Source of the DNA: Fen-549 sp050011315
GTDB lineage: Bacteria > Actinomycetota > Thermoleophilia > Gaiellales > Gaiellaceae
DNA: 40,807 bases
NCBI GenBank assembly: GCA_050011315.1
Contig: JBEKJI010000020.1
Coordinates: 1 to 40,807, forward strand
Direction of reading: 5' to 3'
Translations under genes and position numbers: made by a program
Part shown: positions 7,780 through 16,996 of the stretch, one piece after another
Layout of the letters: each line of letters starts with the position of its first letter
Position numbering within the stretch: position 1 is the first letter of the stretch
The notes under the pieces: model-generated
The model's database searches: none
Seen by the model: only the letters and a program-made list of their open reading frames with translations
Told to the model about the DNA's origin: nothing

Positions 7780-8256
7780 GTGACCGCAGCGGCGCTCGAG
7801 CAGCTCTACCGGGATCGTTACCCGCGCTTCCTGCGGCTTGCGCTCGCGATCGTCGGCTCGCGCGAAGCGGCGGCCGATGTCGTGCAGGAGGCGTTCGCGC
7901 GGGCCCTACGTCACCGGAGCGAGCTCCGTAGCGAGGAGGCGCTCGAGTCGTGGCTCTGGCGCACGGTGGTCAACACCGGTCGCACGCAGAGCAAGAGAGG
8001 ACGCCGTCACGCCGGGCTCGAGAGCGCGGAAGAGATCGCCTCGAGTAACGGCCACGCCGAGCCCTGGCCCGAGCTGCGCGCCGCCGTCGCGGCCCTGCCC
8101 GAGCGGCAGCGCCAGGCGCTCTTCCTGCGCCACTACGCCGATCTCGACTACGAGCAGATCGGCGAGGTGCTGGGAATCGCGCGGGGCACCGTCGCGGCCA
8201 CCTTACACACGGCTCACCGGTCCCTTCGCGGAACGCTGGAAGGAGCGCAGAGATGA
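7780..8256 (+). CDS. ECF-type RNA polymerase sigma factor
   Basis: 158 residues from GTG 7780. Region 2 is recognisable (LYRDRYPRFLRLALAIVGSREAAADVVQEAFARAL, read in parts), as are region 2.4 (ESWLWRTVVNTGRTQSKRGRR) and region 4 (LPERQRQALFLRHYADLDYEQIGEVLGIARGTV, read in parts). ECF sigma factors redirect RNA polymerase to a small regulon and are usually held by a membrane regulator. GTG 7780 is chosen because GAGGTAAGG (7763-7771) lies at suitable distance. ATG 7756 is the alternative, and a start further up at 7615 is unlikely. The stop overlaps the next gene by ATGA, so the two are translationally coupled. Confidence 0.85.
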   Translation: MTAAALEQLYRDRYPRFLRLALAIVGSREAAADVVQEAFARALRHRSELRSEEALESWLWRTVVNTGRTQSKRGRRHAGLESAEEIASSNGHAEPWPELRAAVAALPERQRQALFLRHYADLDYEQIGEVLGIARGTVAATLHTAHRSLRGTLEGAQR

Positions 8257-9833
8257 GCGAGACCCTCCTTTTCGAACGGCTGGACGAGCTGGTGGAGGAC
8301 TGCAGCGGCGCCCTCGGCGACTGGGACGAAGTCCTGCGTCGGGCACAGGTCGCCGCCACGCCCGCGGCGCTGGGGCGCCGGCTGCGGCGACCGAGCAGGC
8401 GCGTCCTCGCCTGGGCCGTGGTTGTCGCCTCCCTGCTCGTGATCCTGTTCGCGACGCCGGCGTTCGGGCTGCTGCGGAACTGGATCGGGCGCATGGACGT
8501 GCCCTTCAGCGGCAAGTCCGCCCCCTATGAGGCGAAGCGCGATTTCGCCGATCTCTCGATCGGCGCTCCCAGGGGTATGGACCCGCAGGCGATTGTCTCG
8601 GAGTCGCGCAAGGTTGCCACCTTCAAGGTCTCGGGAAAGACGGTTGTCCTCTACGTGGCGCCCACTCGCAAGGGCGGTTTCTGCTGGTCTTTCAACGCGG
8701 GCGGCAGCTGCTTGAGCTCTCGCCCGACGGCCCGGACCTTCGCTCATACCCCGCGGATGATCCGCGAGGAAAAGCTGTGGCTGCTCTCCGTCGAGAGCCG
8801 ATTCGCCTTCGGACCGCTCGACAAACGCGATCGGGGGAAGCCGCGGGCCTACGTGTACTACATGCCCAGCGTGAGCGGGGTCGTTCTGGCAGCGAAGGCC
8901 GCTGCCCTGAGGCTGGTCTTCGAGGACGGCAGCTCGGCGCAGATCCCGTTCGTCTGGGTATCTAAGCCGATCGACGCCGGTTTCTTCCTCTACGGCGTGC
9001 CTTCCGAACACCTGCGCGCGGGCTCACGCCCGGTTTCGCTGAGTGAGCTCGACTCCAGAGGGAGGCTGATTGCCCGCCAAACCTTCCTCTGGAAACTGAT
9101 CGAGCGAGAAGGACGGCGATTCGAGAAGCAGGTCAGCTCGCCAAAGCCCAGCCCCACTCCGCCTCCTCAGCCGCTGCCGAGGCTGAAACCGCCTCTTCAG
9201 CAGGGTCAGGCCAAGGGAGTGAGCGTTGTCGCGGGCAAGAACGGAGCCGTCATCATCGACTTCTCGCATGCCTCGGAAAGCGTGCGCTCGGTCATTGCCA
9301 AAGGCGTCGACTGGGGCTGCTTCAGCTTCATGCCTTACCACGAGAGCGATCCTGCGGGTCTCGAGACCACCCTTTCCCCGCTGCGCATGCGCGGAGGATC
9401 GACGATCACCGGGATTTCGACCCCGTTCGACGGCTGTCAGGTGGAGGGTATGTACGGCCGCCGCTGGCCCGACCGCTTCCACTCGCACGCGGTGGTGGAG
9501 ATAGCTCTCTCCCCCCGCGGGAAGCGCTATTTCGCCGACCACGCCGCTGCGGCGGATCTCGCCCTCTTCCTGCGCTTGCGTCCGATGCTGCGCGAGATCA
9601 GGCGACTTTCGGGCGAAGAGCTCTCCGCGGCGCTGCGGGATCGTTTCGGAAGCGAGATCGAGCAGCTGCCCTCGGCCACTACTCCGCTTCCCGCGGGTCG
9701 TATCGGCTACGTCGAGCACCCGGGCGGCGCGACCTACCTCGAACACAGCACGACAGGCCGCCGCTTCAGCGTCACGATCGAGAACGGAAAGATCACCGCC
9801 CAGAATGTGAGGGCCCTGACCCTCGTCTACTGA
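8253..9833 (+). CDS. Membrane-anchored protein coupled to ECF sigma factor, presumed regulator
   Basis: 526 residues. A short cytoplasmic N-terminus (about 50 residues, MSETLLFERLDELVED) precedes one transmembrane helix (about 51-71) and a long extracytoplasmic part of roughly 450 residues. That part divides into a first domain (about 80-290), a Pro-rich linker (about 295-320, PKPSPTPPPQPLP) and a second domain (about 328-526) containing a pair of cysteines (WGCFSF and DGCQVEG). The ATGA overlap with the sigma gene and the topology match an anti-sigma factor with a sensor domain. The HxxxCxxC zinc anti-sigma motif is absent, so the anti-sigma role is inferred from context only. The 3' end overlaps the convergent TetR gene by 7 bases. 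Confidence 0.7.
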   Translation: MSETLLFERLDELVEDCSGALGDWDEVLRRAQVAATPAALGRRLRRPSRRVLAWAVVVASLLVILFATPAFGLLRNWIGRMDVPFSGKSAPYEAKRDFADLSIGAPRGMDPQAIVSESRKVATFKVSGKTVVLYVAPTRKGGFCWSFNAGGSCLSSRPTARTFAHTPRMIREEKLWLLSVESRFAFGPLDKRDRGKPRAYVYYMPSVSGVVLAAKAAALRLVFEDGSSAQIPFVWVSKPIDAGFFLYGVPSEHLRAGSRPVSLSELDSRGRLIARQTFLWKLIEREGRRFEKQVSSPKPSPTPPPQPLPRLKPPLQQGQAKGVSVVAGKNGAVIIDFSHASESVRSVIAKGVDWGCFSFMPYHESDPAGLETTLSPLRMRGGSTITGISTPFDGCQVEGMYGRRWPDRFHSHAVVEIALSPRGKRYFADHAAAADLALFLRLRPMLREIRRLSGEELSAALRDRFGSEIEQLPSATTPLPAGRIGYVEHPGGATYLEHSTTGRRFSVTIENGKITAQNVRALTLVY

Positions 9834-10552
9834 GCGGGTTCGCCTGGCTCGGGCTCGGCGCTCCAGCGCTTCTCTTCCAACATCCGCTCGAGGCCGCCGA
9901 CGATCAGGTCGAGCGCGAACTCGAAGGCCCAGTCAGGATCCTGGCACTGGTTGAAGTAAGGAAGCGCCTCGTGCAGGTGCGGGAACTCGCTTACCGGTAG
10001 GAGTGCGAGCTGTGCCTGAGCCTCTTGAGAGTGGGCGTGGGCTTTCGGATTGAACGGGCATGGCTGAGGGCCGCCGCTCATCTCGAGCACCACCGTCCCG
10101 AGGATGAAGCGCTCGCACTCGCTTTCGATCAGGGCTGCCTCTCTGGGCGGGAAGCCGGCGCGACGTAGAACGCCCAAGACGACCTCGACGATTCGCGCTC
10201 CGTTCTGGGAAACGTTATCGGCGGGATGGGTCGCGAAGAGCGCGACGACCCCGGGATGAGCCACGAGCAGGCGCCGGAACGATCGCCCCAGAGCGCGCAT
10301 CTCCTCACGCCAGTCGTCCTCGCTACCTGCCGGCAGCTCGAACTCTTCGAAGGCGCGTTCGATCATCGCTGAGAGCAGACCTTCTTTGCTGTCGACGTAG
10401 CGGTAGAGAGCCATCGGCGTCACGCCCAGGTCGCGCGCGAGCCGGCGCAGGCTGATCGCTTCCAGCCCTTCGCTGTCGCCAACGGCCAGCGCTGCCTCGA
10501 CGACGGTGCGCCGCGACAACGTTTTCCGCTCGCTCTGTGCCTCTGTCGCCAC
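9827..10552 (-). CDS. TetR family transcriptional repressor
   Basis: 241 residues from GTG 10552. The N-terminal TetR DNA-binding domain is clear: helix-turn-helix at about residues 33-53 (ISLRRLARDLGVTPMALYRY), followed by VDSKEGLLSAM. The ligand-binding C-terminal part is variable, as is usual, and ends in a Pro/Glu-rich tail. The gene is divergent from an MMPL transporter, and a palindrome that fits a TetR operator lies between them (10593-10614). The likely job is ligand-relieved repression of the transporter and of itself. The ligand cannot be told from sequence. Confidence 0.92.
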   Translation of the reverse strand: MATEAQSERKTLSRRTVVEAALAVGDSEGLEAISLRRLARDLGVTPMALYRYVDSKEGLLSAMIERAFEEFELPAGSEDDWREEMRALGRSFRRLLVAHPGVVALFATHPADNVSQNGARIVEVVLGVLRRAGFPPREAALIESECERFILGTVVLEMSGGPQPCPFNPKAHAHSQEAQAQLALLPVSEFPHLHEALPYFNQCQDPDWAFEFALDLIVGGLERMLEEKRWSAEPEPGEPAQ

Positions 10553-10556
10553 TCGA

Positions 10557-10583
10557 TTGACAGTTTAGCTGTTTGAGTATACG
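10557..10583 (+). promoter_or_regulatory. Probable promoter of MMPL gene
   Basis: TTGACA (10557-10562), 15 bases, then TATACG (10578-10583). On the minus strand the same place gives TATACT as a -10 for the TetR gene, so the two promoters overlap. The operator palindrome starts about where + strand transcripts would begin. Confidence 0.55.
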
Positions 10584-10592
10584 GTGTCGATC

Positions 10593-10614
10593 TACGCCGT
10601 ACACATACGGCGTA
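10593..10614. promoter_or_regulatory. TetR operator palindrome
   Basis: TACGCCGTA, 4-base spacer CACA, TACGGCGTA: perfect 9-bp inverted arms. A degenerate extra half (TATACGG) lies at 10578-10584. The site overlaps the probable start of the MMPL transcript and the -35 region of the TetR gene, so one bound repressor could block both directions. Confidence 0.8.
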
Positions 10615-10643
10615 TATGACAGCTATTGAGGGAGGGACAGACG

Positions 10644-12863
10644 ATGGCGAGATCGCGGTTGGGTCTGACAGAGAAGGTGGCGCGGACGTGCGCTCGACGT
10701 CCGAAGCTGACCCTGGCTCTGTGGGGCCTGGTCGTGCTCGTGTCGATGGTGCTGGTGGCGACCTCGTTGCGCGGATTGAGCTCGGACGGCAACGTTACGG
10801 GCCATCCCGAGTCGGTCAGAGCAGCCACTCTGATCGACAAGGCGTTCCCTTCCACTCCCGCCGAGCTTCGGCGCCGGACGAGCGACGTCATCATTGTCCA
10901 CTCCAGTCGGTACACGGTTGATACGCCGCAGTTCCGCGCTCTCGTCGGCCGCCTCGTCGAGCAGAGCCGTGCGACGGGAGAGGTGTCGAATGGCGCGAGC
11001 TACCTCTCCGGCGCCCGTTCGCTCGTCTCGCGCGACCGCCATGCGGCTCTGATCCAGCTCTACGTACCCGACGACGCGGCGGTCAAGCCTGTTGTCTCGC
11101 TCGTCCAGAAAGCCAACCGCAGTCCCGGCTTCGACGTGGCGATTACCGGCGAACGCACCGCCAACAGCGACTTCGCGGCACTTTCACAGCGCGACCTCGA
11201 GCAGGGCGAGCTGGCCTTCGGTCTGCCGGCGGCTCTGATCGTGCTTGTGCTCGTCTTCGGCGCCGTGATCGCGGGGCTCGTGCCGCTGCTGATGGCACTC
11301 GTCTCGATTGTGGTCGGGCTCGGCGTCGTCGCTCTGCTCTCGCTCGAGTTCGGCTTCTCGGTCTTCATCGTGAACATGCTCACGGGCATGGGGCTGGCGC
11401 TCGGTATCGACTACTCCCTTTTCATCCTCTCGCGCTATCGCGAGGAGCGCTCCCGCGCTCTCGGACGGATCGATGCGATAGCGGTCAGCGGGGCGACCGC
11501 CAGTCGTGCCGTCCTCTTCAGCGGCAGCACCTTCGTGGTCGCGCTGCTCGGGATGTTCATCGTCCCCACTACGGTCATGCGCAGCCTGGCCGTGGGGGCG
11601 ATCGTCGTCGGCGTCGTCTCGGTAGTCGCGGCGCTGACGCTCTTACCGGCGCTCCTGGGGCTGGTCGGCGATCGGGTCAACGCCCTGCGCGTGCCTGTTC
11701 TCGGTCGCAGTCTCGACAGCAGCGGCGGCGACGAAAGCCGCTTCTGGAGCGCGATCATCGATGGCGTGCTGCGTAGGCCGGTAATCAGCCTCGTGCTCAG
11801 CGTCGGCGTGATGCTCGCCGCTGCGGTGCCCGTGCTCGGGCTGCACACCGGTGAGTCCGGCGTCGGCTCGCTGCCCGGCCGCCTACCCTCGAAGCAGGGC
11901 TACCTGGCTCTACAGCGCGAGTTTCCCGCTCAAACCCCCTATCCGGCTCAGGTCGTCGTGCAGGGCGGGGAAGAGGCAGTGGTGGCAAGGGATCTGGCGA
12001 GATTGCGAGCCCAGCTCGCCGCCGACCCCCATTTCGGCCCGGGAACGATCGAGGTGTCGAAGCTCCAGGACGTCTCGATGTTGTCGGCGCCCGTTCGCGG
12101 TGAAGCCGCCGGCGACGGCGCCATCAGAGCGCTCCGCGACCTCCGCAGCCGTATCCTCCCCGCCGCGCTGGGCGGGAGCGGCGCCACGGTGCTGATCGGA
12201 GGGAAGACCGCTCTCTACTCCGACTACTTCGACTCGGTCACGAAACCGGCGCCCTACGTGCTCGCGCTCGTGCTCGGGCTCAGCTTCCTGCTGCTGATGG
12301 TCGCCTTCCGCTCGATCGTTGTGGCCGCGGTCTCGATCCTGCTCAACCTGCTTTCGGTCGGCGCCGCTTATGGACTGCTCACGCTCGTGTTCCTGAAGGG
12401 TGTGGGCGCAGGCCTGTTCGGGTTCGAGCACGCGACCGTGATCGACGCCTGGGTACCGCTCTTCCTCTTCTCGGTGCTCTTCGGTCTCTCGATGGACTAC
12501 CAGGTCTTCCTGATGAGCCGGATCAAGGAGCGCTACGACGAGTCCGGCTCGGCGCGTGAGGCCGTCTTTTCGGGGGTCGTCTCGACCGCCAGGATCGTCA
12601 CCGGTGCGGCGATGATCATCATCGTCGTCTTCGCGGGCTTTGCCAAAGGCGAGATGGTCGCCTTCCAGCAGATGGGGCTCGGCGTGGCCGTGGCTCTTCT
12701 GCTCGACGCAACCGTGATTCGCTCGGTTGTGCTGCCGAGCGCCATGAGCCTGCTCGGGGACTTCGGGTGGTACCTACCGCGCTGGCTCGAGTGGCTACCG
12801 CGGCTCGACGTCGAGCGCCGGGCGATGGCGCCCGTCGCCGAGGCTGAGGCCAGTACCGCCTAG
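10644..12863 (+). CDS. MMPL/RND family membrane transporter
   Basis: 739 residues. The N-terminus has one helix (about 20-40). A large extracytoplasmic loop is followed by a five-helix block (about 185-345), a further helix near 370-392, a second loop and a second five-helix block (about 540-715). The two halves each carry the MMPL motif: GIDYS around residue 256 and SMDYQVFLMSR around residue 618, whose Asp-Tyr pairs serve proton coupling in this family. Members export lipids, siderophores or drugs. ATG 10644 is preferred over TTG 10626 because GGGAGGGA lies just before it. Control by the divergent TetR gene through 10593-10614 is likely. Substrate unknown. Confidence 0.92.
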   Translation: MARSRLGLTEKVARTCARRPKLTLALWGLVVLVSMVLVATSLRGLSSDGNVTGHPESVRAATLIDKAFPSTPAELRRRTSDVIIVHSSRYTVDTPQFRALVGRLVEQSRATGEVSNGASYLSGARSLVSRDRHAALIQLYVPDDAAVKPVVSLVQKANRSPGFDVAITGERTANSDFAALSQRDLEQGELAFGLPAALIVLVLVFGAVIAGLVPLLMALVSIVVGLGVVALLSLEFGFSVFIVNMLTGMGLALGIDYSLFILSRYREERSRALGRIDAIAVSGATASRAVLFSGSTFVVALLGMFIVPTTVMRSLAVGAIVVGVVSVVAALTLLPALLGLVGDRVNALRVPVLGRSLDSSGGDESRFWSAIIDGVLRRPVISLVLSVGVMLAAAVPVLGLHTGESGVGSLPGRLPSKQGYLALQREFPAQTPYPAQVVVQGGEEAVVARDLARLRAQLAADPHFGPGTIEVSKLQDVSMLSAPVRGEAAGDGAIRALRDLRSRILPAALGGSGATVLIGGKTALYSDYFDSVTKPAPYVLALVLGLSFLLLMVAFRSIVVAAVSILLNLLSVGAAYGLLTLVFLKGVGAGLFGFEHATVIDAWVPLFLFSVLFGLSMDYQVFLMSRIKERYDESGSAREAVFSGVVSTARIVTGAAMIIIVVFAGFAKGEMVAFQQMGLGVAVALLLDATVIRSVVLPSAMSLLGDFGWYLPRWLEWLPRLDVERRAMAPVAEAEASTA

Positions 12864-13199
12864 AGAGCTCGTCCAGGCCGGCGATCTCCGCTATCAAGCG
12901 ATTCCTCAAAGCGGAGCGCCTCTCTTGCGGCGAGCTCTTTGAGCCTTCTATCCGTCGTCGCTCGGTCGGATTAGAGACGGAAATATAAAAACGGTAGCGA
13001 CCTGCCTTTTCGGGACGTGTCAAAAAACGACGGCTTGACATCGAGCGGCGAATATCTAGAGAATTACCGTCGTCGTTAAGGAGATCTGGTTGATCGACAT
13101 AACAGCGATCTTCTGTCGTTACGCCACATAGCCGCGATAAGAGATCCCGTAGTTCTGGGCGCCGTCTGATTCCGTCAAAACGCGTCTGGAGGTGATTAC
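12864..13199 (+). other. Intergenic region with promoter for the exported-protein cluster
   Basis: 336 bases without a gene, visibly more AT-rich than its surroundings between about 12960 and 13090. It holds a promoter candidate (13035-13064), an inverted repeat ACGACGG/CCGTCGT (13027-13033 and 13067-13073) that brackets it, and a small ACAG/CTGT hairpin near 13100-13120. Nothing else is recognised. Confidence 0.45.
13035..13064 (+). promoter_or_regulatory. Promoter candidate for exported-protein cluster
   Basis: TTGACA (13035-13040), 18 bases, GAGAAT (13059-13064). The -35 is a full consensus match; the -10 matches at four of six positions. It gives a leader of about 130 bases before the start at 13200. 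Confidence 0.45.
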
Positions 13200-14111
13200 G
13201 TGATGCGTCGATTCGCCCTTATCTGGGCGATCGTATCTGCAGTCTGTCTCGTGGCGCCCGCGCTCGCGAGCGCGGCACCGCAGCCTGTCAGTGCTTGGTA
13301 CATGTATGCGACAACTCCGAGCTCTCTAAAATCGGAGGCGTATTACCACGGATACGATTTCGCCCTGCGCCATCCGGGCGGCACTCGTCTAATGGTTCTG
13401 GATTACGGCGCAGCCCGAAAGCTGGGGGGCAGTACCTGGGGGGCGCTGTCGTTCGGCAGTCCGTCCACGGCATTCTCCAACTCTGAGATCCTCGCCGCTC
13501 TCCAGTCGGCCGCCGACGGCATTCACGACGGATACGTGTCCGGGATGACGATCATCGGCTACGGCAACTCGAACTACCACATGTCGAACTCCGGAATGTC
13601 TCAGTCAGACGCCTACCTGGCCGGCTACTACCAGTCGCAGCGGGTGAGTGACCTGTCCGCCTATCAGCGAGCCAGGAACTACAACAAACAGGGGGCCGCC
13701 GCCGCAAGTGACATCGAGCCTTCCTGGGAGTCCGCCGCGATGAGCGGGCAACTCGTCAACGGCGTCAGCGATCAGGGCTGGGCGCTTCTCTACAACTTCG
13801 GCTCCGCCGACGGCTGCCCCTCGAGCGGCAGCAGTGGCTCTTGCAACAACGGCTGGACAGTCGGCGACCTGGCCTACGTTTCCTACCACGGCTCCACTGT
13901 TCCGCTTCCGGAGATCTACTACACGGTGAACGCGGACCAGTGGACTGTTGTCCGGCGCTGGTGGAACAATAACTACGCGACTTCTTACGCGTTCTGGGGC
14001 GTCACCGCCGAGATTGCGTCGGGCGTTCTCACACCGGCTTCAAGCTGGAATTCCTTGAACGATAGAAACCCAGGCGCCGTTTTTTCGGAGCTCATCAGCT
14101 TCGGTTATTGA
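13200..14111 (+). CDS. Secreted protein of unknown function
   Basis: 303 residues from GTG 13200 (ATG 13203 is equally possible); GGAGGTGAT at 13188-13196 is a strong ribosome site. A signal peptide is clear: MMRRF, a hydrophobic core, then ALASAAPQPVSA with a likely cut near residue 26-28. The mature part is rich in Tyr, Trp, Ser and Asn, starts AWYMYATTPSSLKSEAYYHG and contains AAASDIEPSWESA and a two-cysteine segment (DGCPSSGSSGSCNNGW). The alternation of short strands ending in acidic residues (LMVLDYG, SDIEPSWE, EIYYTVN, AFWGVTAEIA) would suit a glycosidase-like barrel, but no catalytic motif can be named. It heads a group of three exported products. Confidence 0.75.
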   Translation: MMRRFALIWAIVSAVCLVAPALASAAPQPVSAWYMYATTPSSLKSEAYYHGYDFALRHPGGTRLMVLDYGAARKLGGSTWGALSFGSPSTAFSNSEILAALQSAADGIHDGYVSGMTIIGYGNSNYHMSNSGMSQSDAYLAGYYQSQRVSDLSAYQRARNYNKQGAAAASDIEPSWESAAMSGQLVNGVSDQGWALLYNFGSADGCPSSGSSGSCNNGWTVGDLAYVSYHGSTVPLPEIYYTVNADQWTVVRRWWNNNYATSYAFWGVTAEIASGVLTPASSWNSLNDRNPGAVFSELISFGY

Positions 14112-14141
14112 AACCAACAACCGTAGAGGAGGATCATCGTA

Positions 14142-14756
14142 ATGCACTCACGTATTTCGAGACTGCAGAAACGATCGGCTGTTGGCATCACAATAGCCGT
14201 CGTACTGGCTCTCACCTGCGGCATCGCTTTCGCCACGACCATGTCGAATGGGACTTACGAGCCGCAACTCGGCGCGGTCATTCCAGCCGAGAAATCGATC
14301 CAGGTAGAGCATTCTCTACCGTCCGAGGAATCGGAAACGCAAAGCACCGTGTCCACCACGGCGCTGGTCCCGGCTCCGGCTCCGCCGCCCGTTTTCGATC
14401 GTATTCCCGGGCACGTGCTCTCGGCCGACACGCCGGTGCCGGTATCGCCCGAGCTGATCGACGTCAAGAACGGATGGCTCGCCAGTGACGGCAAGACGCT
14501 CGTGGCCGTTTACGCAGGGGCTGCGGGTGATGACGCGAGCAACGGCCGTTTCGTGATCGTGCGCCAGCTCCTCGACGCCGGGCGCCAGACCGTTGAGGTC
14601 GTCGACGTGCCAGGCGCAGGCGCCGTGTCGATCACCGATGCCCCCAAGGGGGCCGCGGTCGAGACAACGGCCCAACGGGGCCGGATCGGCTTCCGGGGCT
14701 CACGTGGTCGCAGCGGAGATCTCGATCTCTCCAGGAACGAGACGAGTGTGCAATAG
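14142..14756 (+). CDS. Exported or membrane-anchored protein of unknown function
   Basis: 204 residues. AGAGGAGG just upstream is a good ribosome site. The N-terminus is basic (MHSRISRLQKRS), followed by a hydrophobic segment (about 14-31, VGITIAVVLALTCGIAFA) that may be a signal peptide or an anchor. Next come a Pro-rich linker (PAPAPPPVF) and a small domain (about 90-180) with repeated short strands (GKTLVAVYAG, GRFVIVRQLLDAG, QTVEVVDVPGAG). The C-terminus is Arg/Gly-rich. No family recognised. It lies 30 bases after the secreted protein gene, so the two are probably co-transcribed. Confidence 0.7.
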   Translation: MHSRISRLQKRSAVGITIAVVLALTCGIAFATTMSNGTYEPQLGAVIPAEKSIQVEHSLPSEESETQSTVSTTALVPAPAPPPVFDRIPGHVLSADTPVPVSPELIDVKNGWLASDGKTLVAVYAGAAGDDASNGRFVIVRQLLDAGRQTVEVVDVPGAGAVSITDAPKGAAVETTAQRGRIGFRGSRGRSGDLDLSRNETSVQ

Positions 14757-14767
14757 CAAGAAGATGA

Positions 14768-14808
14768 CCCGGCGAGCCCGAACAGAGAAGATGCGAGGGC
14801 TCGCCGGG
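14768..14808 (+). terminator. Perfect 12-bp hairpin between two exported-protein genes
   Basis: CCCGGCGAGCCC (14768-14779) and GGGCTCGCCGGG (14797-14808) around a 17-base loop, starting 12 bases after a stop codon. No long T-run follows (CCTTGTG). It may be a terminator or an RNA processing barrier. Confidence 0.55.
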
Positions 14809-14843
14809 CCTTGTGACCCAGAACCGATACGGAGGTTGAAAAG

Positions 14844-15374
14844 ATGACGCTACCGCGCCGCTCGCTCCCTCTCTTCGTAATCGTTCCCGTCGCCATGTTG
14901 CTTGCGACAGCCTGCGGAAGCTCAGGCGGCTCGAAAACGAAGTTGCTGTCTTGCGCCTCCTCGCAACTGAACGTGTCGATTTCGCTCCAGGGCGCGACCG
15001 GAGGTCTTCTCGGTGAAGTCCAGGTGGAGAACGGCGGTGACGCCAAGTGCACGCTCTCGGGTCGGCCCGAAGGGACAGTCAGCGCTCGCGGTGGAAAGAA
15101 GATCGCGGCCGTGCAGAAGGCGCTGCAGCCTGCCTGGGCGCAGAGCGGCGCAGCGAAGCCGGAGAACTGGCCGCTGGTCGTTCTCGAGCCGGGCGGCAAG
15201 GCGAAAGTCCTTGTCAGGCTCGAAAACTGGTGTAGCAACTACGGCAAGAAGGCGACTCTCGCTTTCGTGCTGCCGACCGGCACGGTGAGCGCGGCAACCG
15301 AGGTCTCGGGCGCATGCTCAGCCCCGGGAGAGCCTGTGAGGCTGGCAGTCGGCCCGTTCGAGCCTGCCGGCTGA
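14844..15374 (+). CDS. DUF4232-like lipoprotein
   Basis: 176 residues with GGAGG 10 bases upstream. A lipoprotein signal is present: basic start, hydrophobic core and lipobox LLATAC with the lipidated Cys at about residue 24. The mature domain has the features I associate with DUF4232 proteins: an early Cys in LLSCASSQLNV, an internal pair of strands with CTLSGRPE, a PAWAQSG segment, LVRLENWCSNYGKKA, and a final Cys in SGACSAPGE. Four mature cysteines could form two disulfides. Such proteins are common on actinobacterial cell surfaces; their role is unknown. Confidence 0.75.
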   Translation: MTLPRRSLPLFVIVPVAMLLATACGSSGGSKTKLLSCASSQLNVSISLQGATGGLLGEVQVENGGDAKCTLSGRPEGTVSARGGKKIAAVQKALQPAWAQSGAAKPENWPLVVLEPGGKAKVLVRLENWCSNYGKKATLAFVLPTGTVSAATEVSGACSAPGEPVRLAVGPFEPAG

Positions 15375-15413
15375 CGGTTCGGCACGACTGGTTTCCATCA
15401 CCGGATCGTCGTC

Positions 15414-15441
15414 TTGACCCCGAGATAGCTGCTGCTACGCT
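15414..15441 (+). promoter_or_regulatory. Probable promoter of the met operon
   Basis: TTGACC (15414-15419), 16 bases, TACGCT (15436-15441) with an upstream TG (TGCTACGCT). Transcription would begin just before the riboswitch aptamer. Confidence 0.5.
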
Positions 15442-15454
15442 TCGAGAGCCGTTA

Positions 15455-15546
15455 ACCATCACGAGCGGTTCGAGGGATCTGGCCCGATGACGCCGCCGCA
15501 ACCGGAGCTTCGGCTCGACAGGTGCGAATTCCAGCCGTGAGTCGGA
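15455..15546 (+). promoter_or_regulatory. SAM-I (S-box) riboswitch aptamer
   Basis: The conserved S-box core is readable in order: ATCACGAGCGG, GAGGGATCTGGCCCGATGA, CGCCGCAACC, a GGAGC/GCTC hairpin, and AGGTGCGAATTCCAGCC. P1 is partly visible as TCAC pairing with GTGA. In this class S-adenosylmethionine binding favours the downstream terminator and switches methionine genes off, matching metY and metX downstream. Confidence 0.93.
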
Positions 15547-15614
15547 TCCGTCCCGGGCCGAAGAACGGGAAGATGGGGACACGGAGCGCCCGCCATACCG
15601 GCGGGAGCAAGAAG

Positions 15615-15640
15615 GGCCTCCGGGACAGGAGGCCTTTTTT
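15615..15640 (+). terminator. Riboswitch-controlled intrinsic terminator
   Basis: GGCCTCC (15615-15621), loop GGGACA, GGAGGCC (15628-15634), then six T. It lies between the SAM aptamer and metY. GTCCCGG at 15550-15556 can pair with CCGGGAC at 15620-15626 inside the terminator, giving a ready antiterminator. Confidence 0.9.
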
Positions 15641-15682
15641 CGTTCCCGGGACAGTTCCAGGTATGGAAGGGAAGGAGAAACA

Positions 15683-16978
<1,296 letters not shown>

Positions 16979-16996
16979 GGATATGAGGAGTACCTG

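Noticed and set aside
10626..10643. TTG start for the MMPL gene
   Set aside because: It lies on the ribosome-binding purine run itself; ATG 10644 has proper spacing.
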